DNA from: Cephalothrix spiralis
Taxonomy: Eukaryota > Nemertea > Palaeonemertea > Archinemertea > Cephalotrichidae
DNA: 12,447 bases
Reading direction: 5' to 3'
Assembly: GCA_032353305.1 (NCBI GenBank)
Contig: JAUCNG010268851.1
Location: forward strand, 1 to 12,447
Made by a program: the position numbers and the translations under genes
Part shown: positions 1-8,746 of the stretch, one piece after another
Numbering within the stretch: the stretch's first letter is position 1
Layout of the letters: the number at the start of each line of letters is the position of its first letter
The notes under the pieces: model-generated
Databases searched by the model: none
Seen by the model: only the letters and a program-made list of their open reading frames with translations
Told to the model about the DNA's origin: nothing

Positions 1-75
1 CAATTCATTATCTCGCATATTTTTGAAGATACAACCTTCTAAACAGCGGGAAAGATTTAAGGGCCCACCCGATAT
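1..75. repeat. Right end of a second copy of the long-TIR element
   Basis: Positions 1-75 match the terminal sequence of the 10029-11447 element (CATTATCTC, TTTTTGAAGATACA, TTCTAAAC, AAGGGCCCACCCGATAT) in the orientation of its right end. The AACAGCGGGAAAG stretch agrees with the left arm of that element. The rest of this copy would lie before position 1, in the ANAPC1 intron after exon h. Confidence 0.85.
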
Positions 76-838
76 ATCATTGTTGTAATTAATAAGCCAG
101 AGAGAGAAAAACGAGCGAGCGTATTATCTGCCTACACGCCACGGGTCTTGTGCCATAAAAAGTTACAAGCATTGGTTATTTGATTGTCTGCCATCCGGGA
201 CATAATTGAAATTACTCGTCTTTATCTCAGAAAGGCCTCTACCGCTGGCATTCCTGCAAATACCGCGAATATATATGTATATACCGATTAGAGTGATATC
301 ATTCAATTCCCACGTCTTTAGCGTGATAGAGCCACTCTAAAACCAGATTTTAACCCAAGGAACACAAATGTCATAAACAGCTTCCTGAGTCTAGGACAGA
401 CACCTAGAACCCTAGTCAGACTATGACCGCTCGGAAAATCTACCGACTACTGAAGATTTCTATTCCAAAATGGTCCAGTATCATCCTCGTTCCCAGGGTC
501 CTATATCATACTTCATAATACCCTGGCATTATTAGCGCGTCGTGGATCTGAAATAGCTATCCATATTATGCTTTTTAAAACGCGATCGATCGAATTCCAA
601 TATCCTACCATCCCCGCTGCGTCAAATTGACTCCGTTCTCTTCAAATTTTGGGCCACGTTCTTTTTATGTACATGTATCATCATGTGAAAAACGTATGGG
701 TCATCATTATCTGAAATGGGCTGTAATCCAATCACAGCGCACATGCAATTATGTCATTTTTTTCTTTATATAGAGGGCTGTAGAATAACACTACCGGACC
801 TGTGCGGGTTAATAAATTAATATTAAAATTGTACCCAC
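76..838 (-). other. ANAPC1 intron after exon h (incomplete)
   Basis: I searched for the next conserved APC1 block on the minus strand and found none. Apart from the transposon end at 1-75, nothing is recognisable. Confidence 0.6.
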
Positions 839-899
839 CTGATGGCGAAGAAGACAAAGTTGGAATAGATGTCCTCCATAAAGTACCATTAGAAAGCTC
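839..899 (-). CDS. ANAPC1: ANAPC1 exon h: last APC1 exon in the window
   Basis: This 61-base exon has acceptor TTCCTTTTAG and donor CAG|GTGGGT. It reads ELSNGTLWRTSIP, the counterpart of ELSNGSMVRITIP, then SSSPS, and ends with one spare base. The next conserved block of the family (the CLQAIKFILP region) is not found between 838 and 1, so the following intron runs out of the window. Confidence 0.92.
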
Positions 900-3800
900 C
901 TAAAAGGAAACAGAATACAACATATTAAGAATTACGACAGGGATATTTAGAGATAGCGGAGAGAGGATACTGAAATATTTAAATATACTTTCTCTCAATT
1001 CGCTAGCATCATTCGTGCACATATCCCGCACTCTAATCAATTTTCTGTAAGCGATAAGAGTCGTGTGTATCCTCGAGAGATGGAAATCGTCCCAATCCAT
1101 ATATCGCCAGCTTAAAATCTTGCCCATCTTCCTCAAGGTTACATGGAGGAGGGGGGGTCGAATTCAGCTTATTTTCTGAGGCGTTCCCAATAAACGCGGA
1201 GCGCCACTTTCAGAATCCGATAACCTACATTACCGATTTTCCTGATTCCGATAAGAATAATTGTCACCCGCCCGGTGAAAACCCCCATTTTCCCACTTCC
1301 CGCTATACCCTCCTTCCAGTCCTTCCTGCATTGGTCTCTCGAGTGGACTAGGTACTAGTATAGATAAAGGAGCGAGCTCGCTTATCTATGGTACTAGTTT
1401 CAGAATCTTCTGACGTATAGCTTAATCATGACGTCATGCATCCAAATATACTTATCTACTTACAACAGTGAATTTATTTTTAAATGCATCTCTTAATCCG
1501 ATGACAGAACCAAAACTAGAACTAGAATGTGTCATAAGTGGATATTCTTCTTGCAATGAGGTATCGAATCCCAACGACTCATTTGGTTCCGTCGGCACTG
1601 GAGACAAAGCATTAACCTGTGTAAAGGAAATAATACGAATTACATAATGCAATTTAAAAGTTTGGATATAAAGTGCTCTTATAGCGCCAGCACTACCACC
1701 TAACTAATATCCTCGTTGACTAGACTATTATGTATTATTCAATGGTCACTTTGTTACGGATCATGTTGGCCTATTTGCATCACGTGATGAAACACTATTC
1801 TGCCATATCTTAACTCCGTCCTCGTTAGATATCACTTACCATTGACCTTCGGTCTAATTCATCATGTGATATTCCCTAAAGCACACCGTTAATAGTGTAA
1901 TATGTGTATATTATCGCTTAAATTCCTACTACACAAAAGAATCATGCATATCATGGAAACTCGGACATTTAAGTTCACTAATGAGTGATGCTTGTTGTAT
2001 ATATGCTATCTTTTGAGAAATCTGCCGGAGTTCCATTGACCCCGAATCCCCACCCGACCACCCCTGGGGTGGTACATACATGTAGCGATCCATCAGCGAC
2101 TTTGTAATGTCTCCACCTGCGGTGCTTGATTCCGTTTTGAGCGATCCTAACGCTATTTTTTGCTAGACCTCTACCACAGAATATCACTTATACAATAGAC
2201 CAATCTGTCAGGTTATAGCTAATCACCCGTGTAGCGGTAGTATATAAGATTAATTTTTCTTTTTTTCAAATATGTTACTTTCTACATCTACCATGCACAT
2301 AGTACAGAATCTATTTTACAAACATCCGTACCCATACCATTACAGGGAGAGTTCGTATAGATACCCCTTACCTGAAAATTCATCTGAGCAAGCTGAAATG
2401 AAAGACGAAAGCCATTAGATGGGGTGTGAATTGGTGAGACCCACAGTGCCATTAGACTTCTCAGGCCCACAAAAAGTACAGCCGATAGTAAAATCAGAAT
2501 GATCGAACGAGCCGTATTTTTTTCGTATTCTTCTAGTAATTTCAATCACATGTCTTCAACCAAGTGGTCTGTGCTTGGTGGTATAAACTACGTAACCACT
2601 TTTATTGATTTCTATACATACATCTACATTTCAGCCAGTTATACAAACCAAATGAACCGTTAATATATTTACATGTATTACTAAAATATGTAAAACCGCT
2701 ATACCAGGCCCTGCCCGTGTCTTCATACAGTCCTTGAACAGAATTATTCGGGAATCCGCTGCCCGGGCTTAGAAGACCGTGTCAGAGTACAAATTTCGTA
2801 TAAACCCATATATGGAGGCCTAAAACCCATGGCCTGAGTGTCAAAAATCGCTGCCCGAAGTATGAGCACTACATGATATAATTCTCATAGCATATTTTTA
2901 TGTCAAGCGCAAACCCTAGAGCCAAAATTTATTGGTCTAAAGACGAACCTGTTCATCAGCTCTGATATCCATTGCACTAGGTGGTCGACTTGATGTTAAA
3001 TGAGGACTTTGGAAGAGCCCTAGACTAGGCCTGCCTGATAATACACGTAAAGATGGAAGTGGAACACCCATCAAATGCACACGATTGACCTAAAAATGAA
3101 AGATCAGAAGGAAATAAAATAATATTTCAATGCAAACCACGGTTTTTCTACCTTAGTAAACTCAGAGTTAGATGGTACTGTGTCTCTTTGTTATACTGTG
3201 TTCGATACGCGCTCTTAATCACTAAGTTAACTAATTCATATCTATTAAAGTTTATACAAAATTTTGACAAGAGTTGTTTTCCATTATTTATCATACCAAT
3301 ATTTTCTCTCAAAATAATGTCAAAAAAATTCAGTACATCCTATTCAATTCTAAAATTGAAATAAATTGAACTCAGTATCTTAGTTTCAGACAATATTCAG
3401 CCATTTTGTTCGTTGGTTACCTGACGCTCGCACAATACAGGAAATTGGAATATGAAGTACATGTACCTGTTTTGTTCCACTATAAAGTACCAGATTCGAC
3501 TCACGATCCAAGACTTGAATCATATTTAACTCCTGAAAACAAATGCATTGTAGATTAAAGTTACAGGTCCTTTAAAATCAAGTCATTGAAGCAATAAATA
3601 GGGATTTTGAAAAAGTGAGAGAGAACTTTTCTTATTTTTCTTAATAGTTTTACGACATTTTGTGTAGAAACCACCATTAAGCAAAAAGAGTCATTTTTAC
3701 ATCGCGCCAAATGCGTTAAGGATAAAATGAATTTAAGTTCGAATTGGAAGAACATTTGCTATGGACCTTTTTATTTACAAATTTAGCAAAAATAGCACTT

Positions 3801-6800
3801 AAGAATTGTTATTGAAAAATATGATATTTTCTTGAAATATCAGGAAATATATGGCGGACCATGCATTTAGAATTTAAAAATTAATTTCTGCGCGAATACG
3901 TTGATACGCAACATTGTGTTGAATACGAAATGTATAGTAACCAATAGTGGAATGTATTTTTTAACTCATTACATAATTCGATCACAATACCCACTAAGAA
4001 AAGGGCGTTTTTAAAGTAGAAAACCATACCTCAATAGGGACAGCATCTTTAGCCGGAATCGAGGTCATAGTGCCAAATATCAATTGAGTTTGGTCGTTGC
4101 TTTCTTCAAATTTGACACACCTGAAATAAAAGAATGATTCGATTACGAATTTTTTCGAATTCAAGAAGTCGAGCGGTGGGTAAAAATAACATAAATATAG
4201 ATTTTATTTTGAAATTCAAGACGAGTTTTCAAAGTGGCGACAGGAATTTTTTTCTTCTTTCTATCTAGATCGAAATTTTTGAGCGGCGGATACGTAATTC
4301 GATTAATTTTTACAGAACAAAATATCTTATCTACAGTTCATCGACACAGATTTGGTTTAATCAAATATCAAACAGTTTTATATAGGGTTTTAAAACTTGG
4401 AATTGTGCTCTCTAGTTCGTGGGGAAGTCTGAGGGAAGTAGTTATATCTCGAGCGCAGCGAGGGGGTTTTCACTCTCCCGAGGACTTTACCAACGAACTA
4501 GACAGCTCAATTTTAGGCTTAACTAGTTTTTTAATGATCATTAATCAACTGAGGGTTAATAGCCGGGGTCTATCGATGATTAAACCCATGAATAGAACAT
4601 TACTCCCATTCATCCAATCGCATTCTTGATATACACTACATCGGTCTAATCTTTGTTTTACGTCTTAAACTTCGATAAAAATGCAGAAAAACAAAATTAA
4701 AGTCAACAATATTTACCGTAACTGTTCTCCAAATGGCACAAGGAAACATAAATATCTTTGTCCGCAAATGTCAGTGCTGAGAAACACTTTCTTAGCTTTT
4801 CCACCTGGCTGTTCCCTTTAAAAAGAACAAATATGTTTTTATCTTATGTCTAAAGAAGAAACTAAATGAATTCATATTTTGTTTAGGTCACTAAAAGTCA
4901 ATGTGCTAAAAACTTCATACCAGTAATAGGATTGACTAATTTTGTTTCAGTCACAGCATGAAATGGCTAATTTCCCACACTATCTTCCAAAAGTCTTCCC
5001 AAAAAAATCACATTTCTGACACCAATAATCCCAAACCTTTGCATTTTACATGGACATCAGTCAACAGAAAAAAGTGCTACTTTTTGGCGCGCCTTCACGG
5101 AAAAACGGGACATTTTTTTGTAAAATTAGACCACCAGAAAATGGGATTCCCATTTTTGTAGAATAATGAGAATATATAAGTTCCATTGACTCTCAAAACT
5201 CAACTCAAGGTTAAGGCAACATAAACCATCCGTCACGCCCATGTAGTAAATCTAAAGATAAGTTGAATTTGAAGTAAGTGTGCCGAGCAAAGCGAGGGGG
5301 GAAATATATCTTGAATTTGCTATTAAGGCAATTTTTCTCAAAATAATGATTTCCTTAAATTAGGATAATATCGGATTCCTATAAAAAAGGACCACTGAGA
5401 ACCCTGAATATTGAGCAGAGCGAAGCGAGAAATATTTTCGTTTTTTAATTCTGAAATCATCTCTGAGTAAAGGTTAATTTATTTATACCAATAGTAGTTC
5501 ATAGGTCTTTATTAGAAAATTCTTAACATAGATTACTAAATCCTCCAATTTTTCACAATTCTCACAGGGCTTTTAAAATCTCACAATTTCTCACATCACC
5601 AAAGACTTGAATCTCCAGTCATAACCTTAAAATGATAAAGAGGATTTTCTAGACTTACCAGCCAAATAATTGTTCAATCCATATCTGTTCCATGCATATA
5701 TCTGGAGTCAGCGGTTCCCCTGATTCAACTAAACTGTCATTCAAATGCAGAGAACCGCTTGCAAAAGGTGATCCGGGAGGTTGAGGAATTGACTGATGAA
5801 TACCAGGACTGTTATGCACACGAAGGAATCCTGAGGCACTCATACTTAGACTTGGAGAATGAGACCGACTGAAAAATAAATATTTTGATATCAAGGCTAT
5901 AATATTTTGTCAATTCAGGGTGTCAACAGAATTACTGCAATCATTTTCCCTGACTTTCCCTGACCATTTCTAACCATTTTCCCTGACTTTCTTAATTATT
6001 CACTATCGAAATATCAGATAAAATATATTATTCAGAAATCAAGAAGACTATGAAAGTGAAAATTTGTAACTTTATTACTAAACACAAATAGATCCATCTT
6101 ATTGTAAACAAATTCATACAACTAGCCTTAACTTTTTATATAAATCTAACAGATCCATCTTATAAAGTCAAGCCGCGCCGAAAGAAATTTTTGAGTTTTT
6201 AAGTTTGAAATTTGTGAGTTTTTAATAGTAAGACATGACATTTTTTGGTATTTCAGAAAATTTTCCCTGACCAACAAGATGAATTCCCTGACTTTCCATG
6301 ATTTTCCCTGACCAATTTTCAATTCCCTGACTTTCCCGGTTTCCCTGACCCTGTAGACACCCTGCAATTGAATACATACCAAAGTGCTGTACAGCAAGGT
6401 ATCAGAATAAAACTTTTTTTAAATTTAATTTCGGTCATAGTCTCAAAATTTCGGCTATAACAGGGTGGGGTCATTGAAAAAATTGGCATACACATACGTT
6501 GGGGTGGGTGGTACTTTTTTTTTGGCAAAATGCACTTTTTTCCATTGTTTTCAGTTGTTTGCAAATTTTTTCCTCCTTTGTTTTTTTGACCATTTTTAGG
6601 CTTTAAATCATGTTTTTGACCATTATTATACAGTTATTGTACAATTTTTGAGTGCAATACAATGCAGTTATTTTACGAGGCACGCAGCGCCGAGGAAAAA
6701 GAACTGCTTGTATTGCACGAAGAAATGACAATTAAACAATATATCACTGGTTTTATAGCTCTTTCCTACTTTTTTGTACAATAAATGTTAACAATTTGAT

Positions 6801-8078
6801 CGTATTTGTTTAATAATATTTCTTATATGAGCTTTAAGCACCATTAAAAATAACAATAGTAGCAAAACAGAGGAAAATAGCAAAAGTTGGGTGGGTGGTA
6901 AAAATTTTTAGGAAAAAATTGGCGCGTTGTGGGGTGGGTGGAGGGAAAAAAGGCTTTTTTGCAATATTTTCCATGCAATTTTTTGGGTCGTTGGGTACCA
7001 TAACTCAATTTTGCCAATTTTGGCCAACGTGTATGCCAATTGTTTCTATGACCCCCTCCCCCCCTCCGGCTATAATGGGAATCACGCGGATTCAATATTT
7101 TCACCCCACATTTTTTGGCCCAAAGTAGCTACTTTTCATATATCACGTTTTCGGTCATTTTAAATTATTCATCATTTTTGAGTCTTGCGTCACGCTTCAA
7201 TGACTTTGACCTTCATCTTGAGGCTTACAGAATATGACAAATTATACAAACTTTCATGAATTATTCTAGCCACATTAAAAGAGTAAAATTAATATCATTT
7301 ATCGAAGCTACAATTTAGGGCCGAAAATAATCCCCAAAGTTTTATAAACAACTGGTCCAATACACACCACTCCTAAAAAGTACACTTAATATCCGCTAGT
7401 TGGCATCTAAATAAATGCATTCGATCGTCCCCATTTTAATAAGTTTCAGTTTGATACCATTCTTTTTCAAACCTTGGCCGATCAACTAACCCCGAGTTCG
7501 ACACTGGGGTACGTCAGAGTTCCGAAAAAAGTGTCGCAAATCTTATGATTTGTTTACCTTTAAGTACTTTCTGTTTAGGGGTCACATGACTTCTTAAATT
7601 TCTAGTGACGTCAGCTGGCCGTGGGTCAAGATTTGTGAACCCCGAAAAACATGTATATTTTTGTCTCAACACATTTATAATGCTTTTTCTAATACACGAG
7701 TCCTCACACTCATTTTACTGAACTGGCTTCTTATTCAATGGTTATTTCTACATCAGTTGTTACAATCAAGGTTAATTTTTCGACAAAAAGTATGAAACTC
7801 ATGGCGGGCGGTTTTACGACACCATTTTTACAATTTGATACTAACGGTTATGTTACTTACTTGACAGCAAAGTGCGAGTGTGAAATACTTGGGCTTAATG
7901 ATAATCTTGAAACCGGCGAATTAATCCTACTTATACTTCGAAATGGTGAAAGACTTGGCGATTGGGTCTGATGAACAAGTTTTGAGGTTGAGTTCTTACT
8001 TGGTCCAGGAGTAGTATTTAAATGTGATGGAAAACCGCAGGTGAAGTCTGACATTGAGATAGTAGTGAAGAATGCCTC
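839..8078 (-). CDS. ANAPC1: Anaphase-promoting complex subunit 1, internal part, eight exons
   Basis: APC1 is the largest scaffold subunit of the anaphase-promoting complex/cyclosome, the nuclear and cytoplasmic E3 ubiquitin ligase that targets securin and cyclins at mitosis. Eight exons (8078-7861, 5868-5659, 4815-4717, 4120-4030, 3532-3467, 3089-2949, 1616-1464, 899-839) join in one open frame of about 346 codons, every junction GT..AG and phase-consistent (0/2, 1/2, 1/2, 1/0, 0/0, 0/0, 0/0, 0/1). The product runs in the order known for animal APC1: a Ser/Pro-rich loop, PDICMEQIW, ICGQRYLCFLV, CVKFEESNDQTQLIFG, NLVLYSG, ALSPVP and ELSNGTLWRTSIP. These match vertebrate APC1 as I recall it almost block for block. 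The N-terminal roughly 300 residues and the C-terminal two thirds (PC repeats) are absent from the window. The last exon leaves one extra base, so the next exon should start in phase 1 to the left of the window. Introns carry transposon relics but the frame is undamaged, which argues against an old pseudogene. Confidence 0.93.
900..1463 (-). other. ANAPC1 intron g-h (564 bases)
   Basis: It contains the hairpin at 1352-1398 and a somewhat C/G-richer stretch (1140-1340). The open minus frame 900-1136 ends in the acceptor of exon h and is intronic. Confidence 0.7.
1352..1398. repeat. Short hairpin with a perfect AGCGAGCTCGCT centre
   Basis: GTACTAGTATAGATAA (1352-1367) and TTATCTATGGTACTAGT (1382-1398) are inverted copies apart from a three-base insertion, around the 12-base palindrome at 1371-1382. 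It lies 66 bases downstream (minus strand) of ANAPC1 exon g, inside the intron. No promoter or terminator role is implied. Confidence 0.6.
1464..1616 (-). CDS. ANAPC1: ANAPC1 exon g
   Basis: This exon has 51 codons, phases 0 and 0, acceptor CCTTTACACAG and donor GTAAGT. It starts VNALSPVP (vertebrate VVLLSPVP), then a Ser-rich variable stretch, then GLRDAFKNKFTV (vertebrate SIRDPVHNRVTL). Confidence 0.92.
1617..2948 (-). other. ANAPC1 intron f-g (1332 bases)
   Basis: No exon is needed here, since exons f and g join in phase and match contiguous APC1 sequence. The minus open frames at 1978-2187 and 2288-2545 do not match the family. A 21-base in-phase piece with splice-like borders near 2378-2398 was considered and not accepted. 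Confidence 0.65.
2949..3089 (-). CDS. ANAPC1: ANAPC1 exon f: PLPSL linker segment
   Basis: This exon has 47 codons, phases 0 and 0, acceptor TTTTTAG and donor GTTCGT after CAG. The donor is weak at positions +3 to +5 but is the only one that keeps the frame. It contains GVPLPSL (vertebrate GLPAPSL) followed by a Ser/Pro-rich linker with one SP site, ending ADEQ, which leads into exon g where vertebrates have LDEV. Confidence 0.88.
3090..3466 (-). other. ANAPC1 intron e-f (377 bases)
   Basis: AT-rich intron with no further feature visible. Confidence 0.7.
3467..3532 (-). CDS. ANAPC1: ANAPC1 exon e: short 22-codon exon
   Basis: The exon has 66 bases, phases 0 and 0, acceptor GTTTTCAG and donor GTACAT after CAG. 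It encodes a beta-strand pair with NLVLYSG, equivalent to NLVLYTG in vertebrate APC1. It is too short to be found as an open frame and is supported by its splice borders, phase and position between exons d and f. Confidence 0.92.
3533..4029 (-). other. ANAPC1 intron d-e (497 bases)
   Basis: Plain AT-rich intron with a small palindrome near 3822 (GATATTTTCTTGAAATATC). Nothing else supported. Confidence 0.7.
4030..4120 (-). CDS. ANAPC1: ANAPC1 exon d: WD40-like domain strand
   Basis: The exon has 91 bases, acceptor TTATTTCAG and donor GTATGG. After the split codon (Arg) it reads CVKFEESNDQTQLIFG and then IPAKDAVPIE. Vertebrate APC1 has CVKFQESNDKTQLIFG and IPAKDAAPVE in the same order, so this is the clearest family match in the window. 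Confidence 0.96.
4121..4716 (-). other. ANAPC1 intron c-d (596 bases)
   Basis: It is occupied mainly by the foldback repeat and its flanks. No coding exon is seen on either strand. Confidence 0.7.
4391..4521. repeat. Imperfect foldback repeat around a GAGCGCAGCGAG loop
   Basis: The left arm 4391-4436 (AATTGTGCTCTCTAGTTCGT core) pairs with the right arm 4473-4521 (ACGAACTAGACAGCTCAATT core), at about three quarters identity by eye. The loop holds CTCGAGCGCAGCGAGG. It lies in the intron between ANAPC1 exons d and c and underlies the open plus-strand frame 4234-4629, for which I find no protein family. Confidence 0.6.
4717..4815 (-). CDS. ANAPC1: ANAPC1 exon c: WD40-like domain strand
   Basis: This 99-base exon has the acceptor TTTTTAAAG and the donor GTAAAT, phases 1 and 2. 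It contains KKVFLSTDICGQRYLCFLV, very close to the KVFITSDLCGQKFLCFLV segment of vertebrate APC1 (from memory). This is one of the two blocks that fix the identity of the gene. Confidence 0.95.
4816..5658 (-). other. ANAPC1 intron b-c (843 bases)
   Basis: There is no exon. GAGCAAAGCGAG (5285-5296) and GAGCGAAGCGAG (5418-5429) echo the loop of the foldback repeat at 4391-4521. The open plus-strand frame 4958-5161 is low-complexity and resembles no family I know. Confidence 0.7.
5659..5868 (-). CDS. ANAPC1: ANAPC1 exon b: rest of the loop and return into the WD40 domain
   Basis: The acceptor is TATTTTTCAG and the donor GTAAGT. The split codon AA|T with exon a gives Asn, followed by Arg-Ser-His-Ser-Pro. 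There are four more S/T-P sites (HSP, NSP, GSP, LTP). Near the end is PDICMEQIWIEQLFG, which corresponds to the PELCIDHLW-like segment of vertebrate APC1 that re-enters the beta-propeller after the loop. The exon is 210 bases long with phases 1 and 2. Confidence 0.93.
5916..6364. mobile_element. MITE with CAGGGTGTC termini (hAT-like), 449 bases
   Basis: Inverted ends CAGGGTGTCAACAG (5916) and CTGTAGACACCCTG (ending 6364) are flanked by the direct repeat CAATT (5911-5915 and 6365-6369), which looks like a target duplication. The inside of both arms holds many copies of the TTCCCTGAC unit, read on the minus strand as GTCAGGGAA. That explains the repetitive Val-Arg-Glu pattern of the open frame there, which is not a gene. 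The CAGGG terminus suggests hAT, but hAT normally duplicates 8 bases, so the superfamily is uncertain. It lies 48 bases upstream of ANAPC1 exon b in the intron. Confidence 0.8.
6430..7110. repeat. Mosaic repeat region with inverted and direct copies
   Basis: GGGGTCATTGAAAAAATTGG (from 6456) returns inverted as CCAATTGTTTCTATGACCCC (to about 7055), each next to a GGCTATAA block. GGGTGGGTGGTA occurs at about 6503 and again at about 6889, with GGGGTGGGTGGAGGG near 6931. The open frames across 6844-7163 come from this G/C-skewed repeat and are not genes. Confidence 0.5.
6652..6718. repeat. Hairpin element with GTGCAATACA arms
   Basis: GTGCAATACAATGCAGTTATTTT on the left pairs with AAAAAGAACTGCTTGTATTGCAC on the right, around a loop containing GGCACGCAGCGCC that is itself partly palindromic. 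It is a 67-base foldback unit in the ANAPC1 intron between exons a and b. Confidence 0.75.
7861..8078 (-). CDS. ANAPC1: ANAPC1 exon a: Ser/Pro-rich regulatory loop, first half
   Basis: The acceptor is a very strong pyrimidine tract ending TTTTTTTAG before 8078; the donor is GTAAGT (7860-7855). The frame starts on a codon boundary (Glu-Ala-Phe-Phe) and ends with two spare bases. It encodes a disordered Ser/Thr-rich segment with five S/T-P sites, including SPSLSPFRS, a motif also present in the APC1 loop. An in-frame ATG at 8054-8052 could be taken for a start, but the strong acceptor just upstream makes this an internal exon. The first dozen residues do not resemble the part of APC1 that should precede the loop. 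The open plus-strand frame over this exon is a shadow. Confidence 0.88.
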
Positions 8079-8130
8079 CTAAAAAAAGAAAAAGAGAGAT
8101 AAAAATAAGTTGAGTACTAACTGTCAGTAT

Positions 8131-8420
8131 CCGGTGCTGTGGCGCATGAGGTACCGCGCTCACCTTCCAATCGGAAGGTTGTAGGTTCGAGACTCCATAG
8201 GAGTACGATTACAGACCGGATAATGGGTTGCTCGGTCAGTATAAATACTTGGGAGTGGGACGTTGTCCCTCCCCTCGAGGTAAACCCGACTATTAGGCTA
8301 TGTACGTCAGAACTCAGAAGGTGGTGAAACTAGTAACTAAACCCTATGTGTCAGCTCGATTCAGGTAGCTATCGAAGATCCTTGAGCAAGATCTTAAAGG
8401 TGCAGTAGATCGTAAACAAT
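8131..8420 (+). mobile_element. tRNA-derived SINE
   Basis: The head has an RNA polymerase III A box (TGGCGCATGAGGT, 8140-8152) and a B box (GGTTCGAGACT, 8184-8194) at tRNA spacing, with a recognisable hairpin CCTTCCAATCGGAAGG in the anticodon-arm position. It is not a functional tRNA: there is no matching acceptor stem. A body of about 220 bases follows, including CCTTGAGCAAGATCTTAA (8380-8397), which resembles a motif near the 3' end of many marine-animal SINEs. The right end is not exact; I see no A-tail or clear target duplication. It lies in the gap between ANAPC1 exon a and exon 6 of the coiled-coil gene, in the opposite orientation to them. Confidence 0.8.
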
Positions 8421-8444
8421 AACATTAGAACAATAGATTCCTGA

Positions 8445-8709
8445 TTGATTATCAAATTAGTCCTTATAAACTATACTGACCAATGTCGAGTTACAAGTTT
8501 TGGACATACTTTCATCATCATTAAAGCACTAATTGCCCAGATAAAGCAAATAACTATTACTTTCACTTTCGACCCCATAATAGGTAAGGGAACTAGTCTT
8601 ACCGGGCCCGTTGAGACTGATATAATGCCCTTGTACCCTGCGGCTTTAAGCCATATACAAATTGTTCCGCCTGCGATGCTTACTGCTAGAGCTTTTTCAA
8701 ACTTTTAAG
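8445..8709. other. GC-richer stretch open on both strands, origin unknown
   Basis: The plus strand is open for 87 codons (8445-8708). The minus strand is open in the codon-aligned frame from 8709 to about 8480. Lines 8581-8700 are 43-50% GC against about 32% just to the right. The minus reading has two hydrophobic stretches (AVSIAGGTICIWL and VIVICFIWAISALMMM); the plus reading is mixed. A good donor-like GTAAGA follows ACGGGCCCG on the minus strand, but the only upstream acceptor (GCTTAAAAG) lacks a pyrimidine tract, so I do not call an exon. It could be a decayed transposon or a mitochondrial or gene fragment. Confidence 0.4.
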
Positions 8710-8746
8710 CTTTTAACTTTGTTAGTCGTAAACATTGAATATTTAC

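Larger units (their letters stand above)
5869..7860 (-). other. ANAPC1 intron a-b (1992 bases)
   Basis: It holds the MITE at 5916-6364, the mosaic repeats at 6430-7110 with the hairpin at 6652-6718, and otherwise AT-rich sequence (7110-7860) in which I see no exon or RNA gene. Confidence 0.8.

Noticed and set aside
2288-2545. A minus-strand membrane protein, or a 21-base microexon near 2378-2398
   Set aside because: The frame does not match APC1, and exons f and g already join in phase and match contiguous family sequence.
4234-4629. A 131-codon plus-strand protein
   Set aside because: It spans a foldback repeat inside an ANAPC1 intron, starts with a Phe run and shows no family motif.
6146-6564. 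Minus-strand proteins with repeated Val-Arg-Glu
   Set aside because: The pattern is produced by the TTCCCTGAC units of the MITE and the adjacent G-rich repeat.
7738-7971. A plus-strand gene opposite ANAPC1 exon a
   Set aside because: It overlaps the antisense of a well-supported exon and is a shadow frame.
8131-8205. A tRNA gene
   Set aside because: A and B boxes are present but there is no acceptor stem pairing, and the similarity continues into a long SINE-type body.
8480-8709. An extra exon linking the coiled-coil gene to ANAPC1
   Set aside because: Phases would fit and the donor GTAAGA is good, but the acceptor has a purine-rich upstream stretch with no pyrimidine tract, and the encoded residues suit neither gene.
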